Shown here: piece by piece, positions 15,789-22,447 of the stretch
Numbering within the stretch: position 1 is the stretch's first letter
Layout of the letters: the number at the start of each line of letters is the position of its first letter
Assembly: GCA_947164985.1 (NCBI GenBank)
Contig: CAMUYI010000004.1
Span: 62,001-126,000 of the forward strand
DNA length: 64,000 nt
Origin: an uncultured Bacteroidales bacterium
GTDB lineage: Bacteria > Bacteroidota > Bacteroidia > Bacteroidales > Paludibacteraceae
Reading direction: 5' to 3'
Made by a program: the position numbers and the translations under genes
Notes under the pieces: generated by a model
The model's database searches: none
Seen by the model: only the letters and a program-made list of their open reading frames with translations
What the model was told of the DNA's origin: nothing

Positions 15789-18131
15789 TTAGAGTTTCTT
15801 CCACCTCGTATCGGAGAGTTTTTCGATCTTGTGGTTGGTACGCCAGCGGTTGAGGACCATGCTGATTGCAGAACCTTTGACGGACTGACCTTTGCGAGCA
15901 CGGAGTTTGATGAGGTCAGCTGTTGTGAACTCGGCAGGCAGCAAAGCAAGGAGTGAAGCGGCTGAACCTCTTTCGCCGGAAAGCACTTCGAGTGCGCCGG
16001 ACAGTTCTTGCTCCATCTGTTCGCCCCAGAGTTCCATCTGATTGCGGAAGACATACTCGGCAACCCATTCTGCGAACTGACCTACGGTCTTGGTGAACTT
16101 GCGGTTTTCGAGCAAGTAACAGAGCATACCTGCACGGAATCCCATCACACCGGCACGACGACGGAGCGTGTCCATAGCGTGCGAGTCGGCTTCCATCGCC
16201 TGTTGCCGTTTCTGTTCGAGCCAGTTGGCAATAACCGTGTTCAGTTGCGGACAACTGATGTGGACCAGACCTTTGGTGTCCGAATTCAATTCGGACGAAA
16301 CAGACGCTGTTTTTCCTATCGCATCCAACTCTCTCGCCCATCTTATTATTTCTGCTTTTTCGGCTTCGGAGTACGGAGCAAAAACGGGGATTTCCGTGAA
16401 ACTGGTGTCGGGAAGTTGCGCGAAACACACACGGGTTGCGAGACCGTTTTCGAGGTCTTTGAAGAAGCGACGGAGCGAGTTCGGTGTGCCGGTTAGAAGC
16501 AAGTTGTAATACACATGGATATGTGCGTTGAAACTCGAATCGGACATGTAGGCTTGACCGTATTCCGCATTGTCGAAAGCCAGACGGTAGATATCCGATT
16601 TCTGCGACCAAACACCGGCACGTTCGGACTTGACCAGCGTGTCCATTTCTTCGCCGATACCGATGAGGTGTTTGCCCTCTGCATAGGTGAGCAACTGGAG
16701 CAACTTGGCAATCGAAATGGCTACGCCATTGTTACGCGGACAAGCGTGCGGGTCTTCCGGTTGGTTCTTGCTGTTCTTCGACGCACGGAGTTTATCCTTG
16801 TAGGCTTGCTCTTTCTCGCGTTCAATCGCGTCTTGCTCGTTGATCGGAGTGAGCAGCAGATCCAACGGTTTGCGGATGAAGGACTTACCTGATGCAGCCG
16901 GAGCGGTGATACAAGAGAAGAACGAGAGCGATTGTTCCTGACGGTCGAGGTACTCGAAACGGATGCGTGTTGCGAGCGTTCCTAATATCGGAAGACTTGC
17001 GATGACCATTGCCGGTCGGTAATCTTCGGGCAAACGGCGGCAGACGAGTTTGAGCAAACGCGGCAGTTCTGGTAATGCCAAGTCGGTTGATTTAGCCATT
17101 GGCGGAATACCGCCAAGAGCAGAACACTCTCTTTCACAAATAGCTATTGCGGACTGGAGCACAGTAGGCAGATAGCCTTTGCGTGGACGACCGATAGCGG
17201 ACGTGATGACTTGTCGGCGTTCCGGTTCGGAGAGACCAAAAGTCGGGAGCACTTGCAGTAACAGATCGACGTTGAAATCACAGATGTAGCGCATGTAGTT
17301 AGCGAGTGTGAAATAAACGGTGTTGCGTTCGCCTTGCTCGGCTCCGTCTGCTGCTCCGATGGAGAGCATGAGTTGCTGCACGATGTCGGCATACGGAATG
17401 CCACGATAAGAGAGACCGGCTGTGCCGGTGTCGGAATCCGATTCCGACGCAATGGACGAAACTTCTTGATGAGGTGGAAGCGCAAGAAGTTCGCGGAGAT
17501 CAGGACGGTCTTCTTCGGAGAAAAGTCCGGCAGCATATATCCAAAGGATATAATCACGCGGGACAACGTAACTGGCACGTGCCAAATCCTTTGTCACCGC
17601 GTCATATTCCTTGATCCCAAGGACAGTAGCGATACGAAGCTGAGCAGCCTCGATGGTTTCGAGTTGTCGGATGGTATCCGACCCAATGGACGCTGTTTTC
17701 TCCGCGCTGACGCCCGGAGCACCCGACAAAGAAAGACGCTCACCGATGATGCGCAAACCCTTTCCGCTGGCAGTAATAGCCACAAGATAAATCTTGTTGT
17801 CGGAGAGGAGTTGGGTGTTGAGGGAATTGAACCAATCGCGGGGATTGTCAACATGATCAACGTCCAACATGGCGAGACCGGACGGGATAGCATCTGCGCT
17901 GACGCGCTTGCCGTTACGGAAAGACGCTGCGTGTGGAATGATGATAGGCAGACGACGTTTGAGCGCTTGTTTGCGGTCGTTGTAGTTCTCGTCGTTCGGG
18001 TCGAGTTCTGCAATACGGTCGCATAGGTTCTTCACTTCGGGACTGTCGATGAGTTTGTCCCAGATTTGTTTGGTAAGCGGCATCGGTTGGCCGCTTGTCA
18101 GTTTGTTTTGATAAGATATTCTATTTTTCAT
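15789..18131 (-). CDS. VirE-N / DUF3987 primase-helicase-like protein, 780 aa
   Basis: The N-terminal part (SADAIPSGLAMLDVDHVDNP, AITASGKGLRIIGE) is the VirE-N (BT4734-type) domain, related to primase folds. The second half is DUF3987, with a Walker A-like ITAPAASGKSF and LIGIGEEMDTL. Proteins of this type are found in Bacteroidales mobile elements and beside capsule loci, and are thought to act in element replication. I chose the ATG at 18131 since it overlaps the upstream stop as ATGAAAAATAG; the frame is open to 18254. The final ~60 residues form a possible winged-helix segment (FTTADLIKLRARKGQSV). Base composition here is closer to the core genome than that of the glycan genes. Confidence 0.85.
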   Translation of the reverse strand: MKNRISYQNKLTSGQPMPLTKQIWDKLIDSPEVKNLCDRIAELDPNDENYNDRKQALKRRLPIIIPHAASFRNGKRVSADAIPSGLAMLDVDHVDNPRDWFNSLNTQLLSDNKIYLVAITASGKGLRIIGERLSLSGAPGVSAEKTASIGSDTIRQLETIEAAQLRIATVLGIKEYDAVTKDLARASYVVPRDYILWIYAAGLFSEEDRPDLRELLALPPHQEVSSIASESDSDTGTAGLSYRGIPYADIVQQLMLSIGAADGAEQGERNTVYFTLANYMRYICDFNVDLLLQVLPTFGLSEPERRQVITSAIGRPRKGYLPTVLQSAIAICERECSALGGIPPMAKSTDLALPELPRLLKLVCRRLPEDYRPAMVIASLPILGTLATRIRFEYLDRQEQSLSFFSCITAPAASGKSFIRKPLDLLLTPINEQDAIEREKEQAYKDKLRASKNSKNQPEDPHACPRNNGVAISIAKLLQLLTYAEGKHLIGIGEEMDTLVKSERAGVWSQKSDIYRLAFDNAEYGQAYMSDSSFNAHIHVYYNLLLTGTPNSLRRFFKDLENGLATRVCFAQLPDTSFTEIPVFAPYSEAEKAEIIRWARELDAIGKTASVSSELNSDTKGLVHISCPQLNTVIANWLEQKRQQAMEADSHAMDTLRRRAGVMGFRAGMLCYLLENRKFTKTVGQFAEWVAEYVFRNQMELWGEQMEQELSGALEVLSGERGSAASLLALLPAEFTTADLIKLRARKGQSVKGSAISMVLNRWRTNHKIEKLSDTRWKKL

Positions 18132-18477
18132 TGTTGTTAATGTTTGACTTATTTGCATTCCATTTGTCCTGGTGACGCCAGTTGTAGCCGACCGGATGAA
18201 TTTCTTCGTGGTCCTCGGGATAGGGTTTTCGCTCCTTCTTGGCACGCTTGCCAACGGCTTTCTGCATGGCTTTCCATTGCTTGTCGGTCACTTCCATTTT
18301 CTCCACAGTTTGCGTGTTGAACTTGTCGCAATCGACGATGATGTCTTGCATGGTTCCCCGGCAGTGCGTTTTGAGCGGCACGCCATTGACACCTCGCACC
18401 CATCCTTCTTCGGCATAGTAGGGGCAGTCCTTTGAACAAGGACCGCCACCTGTTACTACAGATACTACTTGCCGCAT
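18121..18477 (-). CDS. Cysteine-containing hypothetical protein, 118 aa
   Basis: This small protein begins MRQVVSVVTGGGPCSKDCPYY and has further cysteines at HCRG and DCDKF, a spacing that could bind a metal, followed by a basic middle and an Asn-rich tail. I do not recognise a family. It overlaps the DUF3987 start by 11 bp and the upstream gene by 13 bp, so the three are likely translated together. A role as a partner of the primase-helicase is plausible from position alone. Confidence 0.6.
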   Translation of the reverse strand: MRQVVSVVTGGGPCSKDCPYYAEEGWVRGVNGVPLKTHCRGTMQDIIVDCDKFNTQTVEKMEVTDKQWKAMQKAVGKRAKKERKPYPEDHEEIHPVGYNWRHQDKWNANKSNINNNEK

Positions 18478-18848
18478 TTTGCTACCTCCTCTTCCAAGTT
18501 GATGTCAGCCAATGCTTCACCAATCTGCTCTGTCTCGGAAACGATGATGTCTGCGAGTTGGTGACTGTTGGTGTTGCAGTCCTCATGTCTGATGTAGAGC
18601 ATCAGCATTGCGCCATTGGCATTGACGGACACTTTGCCGTGCAGCGAACCTGCAAGCGGATGCCACTGGAGTTCCTTGTGCTCGTTCGGCTTCTTGTTAG
18701 CAGCCGTTTTGCTTGCACCTTGTTCGACAAATCGGAACTTGTCCTCGTTAACAAAAGTTAAAATACCCTTTCGGCTTTCGCCTTCCTTAATCACATCTGC
18801 CTGGCCTTCAAAATCCACGTCCATGCAGAGGAAATGTTGTTGTTTCAT
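18465..18848 (-). CDS. Hypothetical protein of the DUF3987 module, 127 aa
   Basis: The protein starts MKQQHFLCMDVDFEGQADV and has a beta-rich middle (GILTFVNEDKFRFVEQ) followed by LHGKVSVNANGAMLMLYIRHED and an acidic helical end. I do not recognise it. It begins the three-gene minus-strand unit that ends with the DUF3987 gene. A TAATTTTG promoter element lies at 18923-18916 on the minus strand, 68 bp upstream. Confidence 0.6.
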   Translation of the reverse strand: MKQQHFLCMDVDFEGQADVIKEGESRKGILTFVNEDKFRFVEQGASKTAANKKPNEHKELQWHPLAGSLHGKVSVNANGAMLMLYIRHEDCNTNSHQLADIIVSETEQIGEALADINLEEEVAKCGK

Positions 18849-18915
18849 TTTACCACCAGTCGGAAGGATGCGGTTTCCTCACTGTGAGGAGTTGCCGTTT
18901 TCTCGATTGGCGGTG

Positions 18916-18923
18916 CAAAATTA
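18916..18923 (-). promoter_or_regulatory. -7 promoter element of the DUF3987 unit
   Basis: TAATTTTG on the minus strand fits TAnnTTTG and precedes the 127-residue gene. A short AGTCTA/TAGACT hairpin (18944-18960) just upstream separates it from the 89-residue gene. Confidence 0.5.
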
Positions 18924-18943
18924 CCGCTAATAAAGGAGGAAAA

Positions 18944-18967
18944 AGTCTATTTTTTAGACTCGCGTCT
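18944..18967 (-). terminator. Short hairpin after the 89-aa gene
   Basis: On the minus strand AGTCTA, a 5-nt A-rich loop and TAGACT are followed by TTTTTCC. It lies 18 bp after the stop at 18979, so it probably ends that small transcript. Confidence 0.5.
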
Positions 18968-18978
18968 GCCGGATTTTT

Positions 18979-19248
18979 TTACATTGCTTGGTAGTACCGA
19001 TGATATTTTTCGTACCAATTGTAGTAAGTTTGTCTGGAAGTGATGCCAAATTCAAGAAGAACAGCATCAAGCGTGCGCTCAATCTCGGCTTCCTTGTAGG
19101 TCGCAATACGATCTTCGATAAGAAAAAAGGTTAGTCGCCGCATATCCATAGCAGGGATGTACGGTGCTCGTTTGGTCAATTGATGGTCGGTCATCTGACG
19201 CACAAGATCTCGGATGGCGTCTTCGAATGGGTTTTGTTGTGTTACCAT
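18979..19248 (-). CDS. Hypothetical protein, 89 aa, possibly DNA-binding
   Basis: The protein is mostly helical and includes LDAVLLEFGITSRQTYYNWYEKYHRYY near its end, which resembles the recognition part of a helix-turn-helix domain (FGITSRQTYYNW). It could be a small regulator of the module, but no family is certain. It is the rightmost minus-strand gene before a 636-bp gap to the divergent plus-strand genes, a usual position for a regulator of both arms. Confidence 0.5.
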   Translation of the reverse strand: MVTQQNPFEDAIRDLVRQMTDHQLTKRAPYIPAMDMRRLTFFLIEDRIATYKEAEIERTLDAVLLEFGITSRQTYYNWYEKYHRYYQAM

Positions 19249-19574
19249 AATCGTGATTTTTTTAGTTAAACATTTGCTTTCTACTATACCTGAAAAAGTG
19301 CGAAAAAGGTTTACTTTTGGCGATTGGGGGAAATTCCAACTATCTACATATATCGCGATTTAAGGTGCTGAGGTTAACTCTTTCGCGCGCGCCTAGACAA
19401 GTGTAAGTATATAAAACCTTACTTTTTTTTCGAAGAGGCAGTTGTTAGCACTACTTATTGTTTGCTCTACCTGCTGTTAACTCCTGACGTGTTCTCTCTC
19501 TACTGTTCACTCTCCCTACTGTTCACGCGTTCACACATTCACACATCGAAATATCTTCCGATTTTTCTCATAAT

Positions 19575-19594
19575 AATATAATAATTATTATATT
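19575..19594. repeat. Perfect 20-bp A/T palindrome
   Basis: AATATAATAA is followed directly by its own reverse complement. It lies in the AT-rich core between the two divergent arms of the module. Confidence 0.8.
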
Positions 19595-19684
19595 TATTAT
19601 GGAGTTTATATCAAGACATGATGCTGCGTGAAAATGTGAAGGAGTGAAAAAATTAAAAATTATGTAAAAAAAGTTGCAGAAAAA

Positions 19685-19717
19685 TTTGGAGAAAGGAAAA
19701 TGTTTGACGTACCTTTG
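19685..19717 (+). promoter_or_regulatory. Promoter of the plus-strand module genes
   Basis: TTTG (19685-19688) and TACCTTTG (19710-19717) are 21 nt apart and fit the Bacteroidetes consensus. The ~160-nt leader before the first ATG contains a hairpin-forming stretch around 19785-19825. Confidence 0.65.
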
Positions 19718-19884
19718 TCGTCGAATTCAGAGATCAACGATTTCGTTACTCCGTAACTCATGTGGTTGTCTCGAATTCTCCTCTTCCCGCCGCAAACACT
19801 CCGTTCGGTTTACGTCGGGAGCCCTAATGCACTGAATGGTCACGTTCGGGATGGTCGCGAAATGGTCGCGAGAAAGGAGGCAAT

Positions 19885-20094
19885 ATGATAGCAGAAGTAA
19901 TTATACCAATTGATGCGCTGAGAGGACAGCTTAGAAAAGACGGATACTACTTTAGGATGTACAAGGGCAAACAGATTGTGCAGCGGTGTCCGAACCGGAA
20001 AGAGCATGTCAAGACAGCGAATGAGCAGGCGAATCAGGAGCGATTCATCGAGCGGTATAGAAAGAAAAAGGATGCCGATTGCCAATCGGCGTAA
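19885..20094 (+). CDS. Small basic hypothetical protein, 69 aa
   Basis: The protein reads MIAEVIIPIDALRGQLRKDGYYFRMYKGKQIVQRCPNRKEH and ends in a charged helix. I do not recognise it, but the opening resembles part of the larger paralogous genes that follow (YFR..KGK.. then P..K). A purine-rich AAAGGAGG stretch ends 6 nt before the ATG; a Shine-Dalgarno-like site is unusual for this phylum and supports translation. It begins the plus-strand arm of the module. Confidence 0.55.
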   Translation: MIAEVIIPIDALRGQLRKDGYYFRMYKGKQIVQRCPNRKEHVKTANEQANQERFIERYRKKKDADCQSA

Positions 20095-20106
20095 TACAAA
20101 GAAAAG

Positions 20107-20133
20107 AAACCTCGGGCCTGACGTCCCGAGCAC
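20107..20133. repeat. CTCGGG...CCCGAGCAC hairpin
   Basis: CTCGGG (20111-20116) pairs with CCCGAG (20125-20130), followed by CAC. It lies between the first and second plus-strand genes and is the third member of a hairpin type found only in the island. Confidence 0.6.
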
Positions 20134-20174
20134 ATAACAAATATTATTAACCATTAAACCTAAACTTTAAAATT

Positions 20175-20516
20175 ATGGCAGAGATTAAGCCTATGGCTCT
20201 GATTGAGAGCATGAAGAAGAAAGTGTGTGAGCACAGCGATGTGTACTTCCGCACGAACAAGAAAACCGGTAAGGTCTATACCGGCAAGTTGTGTAACCCG
20301 TCCACGAAGGAGCCGAGTGCGGCGCAGACTGCTGCGAAAGCGCGTTTTGCGAAAGTGTCGGCGGCTGTGCGTGCGATTCTCGCAGGATCGAGCGAGCAAA
20401 AGACCCAATTGGTGGCTGAGTACAACGCTCAGAACAAGATTGGTTCGTTGTTCGGCTACGCGATGCACAAGCTCAACTCCGATTATGATGCCGATGGCAA
20501 CAAAATCGGGAATTGA
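20175..20516 (+). CDS. Hypothetical protein of the module, 113 aa
   Basis: The text EHSDVYFRTNKKTGKVYTGKLCNP, then SAAQTAAKARFAKVSAAVRAI and a C-terminal GSLFGYAMHKLNSDY is a pattern found in small proteins next to VirE/DUF3987 genes in Bacteroidales, with no known function. It shares its layout (tyrosine/lysine strand, Pro-Ser turn, ARFxxVxAxV helix, final aromatic helix) with the next gene, so the two are probably ancient paralogs. The protein is basic and might bind nucleic acid. Tandem AATTGAGAATTGAAA words follow its stop. Confidence 0.65.
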   Translation: MAEIKPMALIESMKKKVCEHSDVYFRTNKKTGKVYTGKLCNPSTKEPSAAQTAAKARFAKVSAAVRAILAGSSEQKTQLVAEYNAQNKIGSLFGYAMHKLNSDYDADGNKIGN

Positions 20517-20555
20517 GAATTGAAAATTGAAAATTGAGAATTGAAAATTATTGTT
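20514..20555 (+). repeat. Tandem AATTGA(G/A)AATTGAAA words
   Basis: About five copies of a 7-12 nt word built on AATTGA(A/G)A overlap the stop of the preceding gene and fill the gap to the next. The same word family occurs inside rimO at 51.45 and 52.1 kb. Confidence 0.75.
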
Positions 20556-20578
20556 GAACCTTTAAAACCTTAACGAAA

Positions 20579-20959
20579 ATGGCAAAAGTAGAATGGAGTG
20601 CCGGTATCGATCATGTATCCGGCGCATTGAGCAAACCGAGTAAGAGCGGTCAACACAGTTGCACCAAGATGTTGCTGGGTACGCACCGCGTAGCAGCCAC
20701 TGAGTCGAAAGACTGTAACCGTCTGTACCTCCGCAGAAAAGTGGAGCGCAGTACTCCGCTGTCAAACCGTGAGGTAGCAGTCCGCGCACGCTTCACCGCT
20801 GTACGCGCAATGGTCGCAACCCGTGCAGCCGACCTGAGCAAACAGTTGGCCGACCAACAGGCCTTCATGGCTCAGAAAGACCAACCGGGCGGCCGCAGGA
20901 CGTTGAAAGCCTATTACTGGGCGATCTGTGGCGCGGAGTACGACCAGCAGCACAGCTAA
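20579..20959 (+). CDS. Hypothetical protein of the module, 126 aa
   Basis: The protein starts MAKVEWSAGIDHVSGALSKP and has a basic core, RLYLRRKVERSTPLSNREVAVRARFTAVRAMV, followed by a helical region ending RTLKAYYWAICGAEYDQ. It is similar in layout to the 113-residue protein just upstream, which suggests duplication and divergence. There is no signal peptide or membrane segment. Function is unknown; basic charge and position next to a primase-like gene would suit a nucleic-acid role or a structural one. Confidence 0.65.
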   Translation: MAKVEWSAGIDHVSGALSKPSKSGQHSCTKMLLGTHRVAATESKDCNRLYLRRKVERSTPLSNREVAVRARFTAVRAMVATRAADLSKQLADQQAFMAQKDQPGGRRTLKAYYWAICGAEYDQQHS

Positions 20960-20976
20960 TGAAAGGAATCTAAACA

Positions 20977-21198
20977 ATGAAATTAGACATCCAATTAGTG
21001 ACCGCAGCCGTGCTGTCAGTAGGTGGATTAGTTCTCTTGTTCTGTGGGACGTATATTGCCCCACAGGGCGAGATTCATGAGAGCCTGTTGGTCGGTTTCG
21101 GCGAAGTAGCGACCTTTGCTGGGGCACTATTCGGCATTGACTATACTTACAAATGGAAGAGTAAGCATGGAAACCATCCGCCTAATCAGGGCGAGTAG
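20977..21198 (+). CDS. Holin-like small membrane protein, 73 aa
   Basis: Two hydrophobic segments (about residues 8-28 and 38-54) are separated by a short loop, and the protein ends in a charged tail (YKWKSKHGNHPP). This is the size and shape of a small holin, although it has no specific sequence signature. The next gene overlaps its end by 32 bp. A holin-like gene followed by a DUF5675 gene and a tiny membrane-type peptide resembles a lysis cassette; an envelope role unrelated to lysis is also possible. Confidence 0.6.
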   Translation: MKLDIQLVTAAVLSVGGLVLLFCGTYIAPQGEIHESLLVGFGEVATFAGALFGIDYTYKWKSKHGNHPPNQGE

Positions 21199-21514
21199 AG
21201 ACGGCAAAGCCGTTCGAGGGTGCTTGCATGTGGAAGGGCAAGAGATTGCGACGCTTGAGAATGCAGATTATATCATACCTGTTGGGATATATGCGATCAA
21301 AGTAACGTGGTCGCCACGATTCAAGCGTATGTTGCCCTTAGTGATGCAAGTTCCCGGGCGCAGCGGAATACGCATCCACAGAGGTACGAAACCGGAACAC
21401 AGCAAGGGTTGCATCTTGGTAAGTGCAGTCAACGAGCAAGAGCTCACAGCGAAATGGCTTGCGTTGCAAGCGAGTAAAGAACCTATTAAAATCATAATCG
21501 ACAATGAAAACTGA
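21167..21514 (+). CDS. DUF5675 family protein, 115 aa
   Basis: ETIRLIRASRDGKAVRGCLHVEG, TLENADYIIPVGIYAI, RSGIRIHRGTKPEHSKGCILVS match DUF5675, a family found in phages, mobile islands and some secretion-system loci. The conserved His (IHRG) and the SKGCI motif with Cys resemble an L,D-transpeptidase-like active site, so a peptidoglycan-related activity is likely but unproven. I start it at 21167, where the family sequence begins. It overlaps the holin-like gene upstream and the 35-codon gene downstream. In related modules an amidase often occupies this position. Confidence 0.75.
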   Translation: METIRLIRASRDGKAVRGCLHVEGQEIATLENADYIIPVGIYAIKVTWSPRFKRMLPLVMQVPGRSGIRIHRGTKPEHSKGCILVSAVNEQELTAKWLALQASKEPIKIIIDNEN

Positions 21515-21611
21515 AAACGAAGACAAAGACTGGGTGAAAGTCCTATTTGAAGTAATCATCAAGATTCTTACGCTGGGTTTCTACCACATAGAGAAACACC
21601 GACGCGCTTGA
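21504..21611 (+). CDS. Smalltalk-like peptide, 35 aa
   Basis: An ATG at 21504 opens a 35-codon frame reading MKTENEDKDWVKVLFEVII, continuing with KILTLGFYHIEKHRRA and a stop at 21609-21611. It overlaps the DUF5675 stop by 11 bp, which implies coupled translation. A charged head, a hydrophobic centre (VLFEVIIKILTLGF) and a basic end match the tiny smalltalk proteins that follow amidase-type genes in Bacteroidales. Their function is unknown; a membrane-associated helper of the lysis-like neighbours is a reasonable guess. Confidence 0.65.
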   Translation: MKTENEDKDWVKVLFEVIIKILTLGFYHIEKHRRA

Positions 21612-21728
21612 TCTAAAACTGCGCGTGACTCGCAGCACAGCCGCTCGATTACGCTATGTTTTGATCTACGCTTCCCCCATAGCAAACGCTACGCTGGTTT
21701 ACTCTGGGGACCCTGTTAAACGATAGAG

Positions 21729-21752
21729 GGCGTCCGCAAGGGCGCCTTCTTT
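21729..21752 (+). terminator. Terminator of the plus-strand module
   Basis: GGCGTCC (21729-21735), a GCAA loop and GGGCGCC (21740-21746) form a 7-bp stem with one G-U pair, followed by TTCTTT. It lies 118 bp after the smalltalk-like gene. The rest of 21612-22143 holds no gene; GATTCACAGATTC-type words recur at about 21762, 21834 and 21858. Confidence 0.75.
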
Positions 21753-22143
21753 GTGTAAGGTGATTCACAGATTCTTATCTCTCTGCGTTCGAACGATTAT
21801 GTGAATTTTGGTGAGAGCAAAATTCACATTTTCACAGATTCACACAAAATTGTCGGTTGATTCACAGATTCTCCGCCGCTGCGCTCTGTCGATTATTGCT
21901 GCGCAATTCTCACACAAAAATGTGGCTAAATGGTAACGTCCGACCGATGGTAATTTTAGAAAAAAGAAAAGAGCTTTTCCCCCTTTAATTTTGCGGAGTG
22001 AAACGGAGCAGAGAAAGAATAAGAGCGAAGCGCGAGAAAGTGAAACGTGAGAAAGAAAGTCGTGAAAGGAAGAATCGTTTTCAAAGAAATCAAAGAAATC
22101 AAAGGAGGAGAACAGAGGAGCTTATTCATGGGAGAGATAAGGG

Positions 22144-22180
22144 AATAAAAAAGAGGAGCAGTTTTGAAAAACTACTCCTC
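22144..22180 (-). terminator. rpsA terminator
   Basis: On the minus strand a 13-bp stem (22180-22168 with 22165-22153, one G-U pair) with a 2-nt centre is followed by six T. The equivalent place in the inverted copy at 4.4 kb has a different, weaker hairpin. Confidence 0.85.
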
Positions 22181-22199
22181 ACATTAAATCCCAAAGGAA

Positions 22200-22447
22200 T
22201 AATTACTCCTCTTTTTTGGTTTTTTTAGCGGCAGGCTTCTTAGCCGGCTTCTCCTCTGCGGCTTCCATGGAAGCTTTGAGGTCTGCGAGAGCGGAGAGAT
22301 CACCGAGGGTGGTCTTCTCTACCTTCGGCAGGTCGAGAGCGGGTTCTTCAGCCTTAGCGGCTTTCTTAGCTGCCTTCGGAGCTGCCTCTTTGCGCTCCTC
22401 CCATGTGCGGAGGTGCGAAACGAGGATACGCTTAGCGTCACGGTTGA
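22200..22447 (-). repeat. Direct repeat at the rpsA end (right copy)
   Basis: This 248-bp stretch of functional rpsA is repeated at 3847-4094 in the same orientation with two mismatches. It marks the right boundary of the putative island. Confidence 0.9.

Larger units (their letters stand above)
19249..19884. other. Divergent intergenic region of the phage-like module
   Basis: No gene is supported in these 636 bp. The region contains a terminator-like hairpin on the plus strand (GTAAG 19403-19407, CTTAC 19418-19422, then eight T), direct TTCAC words (about 19500-19545), a perfect 20-bp A/T palindrome at 19575-19594, and a plus-strand promoter (19685-19717). Given the primase-like gene on one side, an origin of replication is possible. 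A small RNA ending at the hairpin is also possible. Confidence 0.4.
4095..22199. mobile_element. Putative ~18 kb genomic island at the rpsA 3' end
   Basis: The segment lies between two 248-bp direct repeats of the rpsA tail (3847-4094 and 22200-22447). Everything between them is accessory: a glycan operon and a DUF3987/holin/DUF5675 module. Outside them are housekeeping genes. Removing the segment would rejoin rpsA with nhaC across a normal 74-bp gap. Many mobile elements that target the end of a gene restore it in this way. I see no integrase, transposase or relaxase inside, so the mechanism is unknown, and homologous replacement between strains is an alternative. The glycan genes from about 9.3 to 14.1 kb look clearly richer in A and T than the flanks. 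Confidence 0.6.

Noticed and set aside
21612..21760. A tRNA or tmRNA gene after the smalltalk-like peptide
   Set aside because: No cloverleaf arms or CCA-type end could be built; only a terminator hairpin is present.
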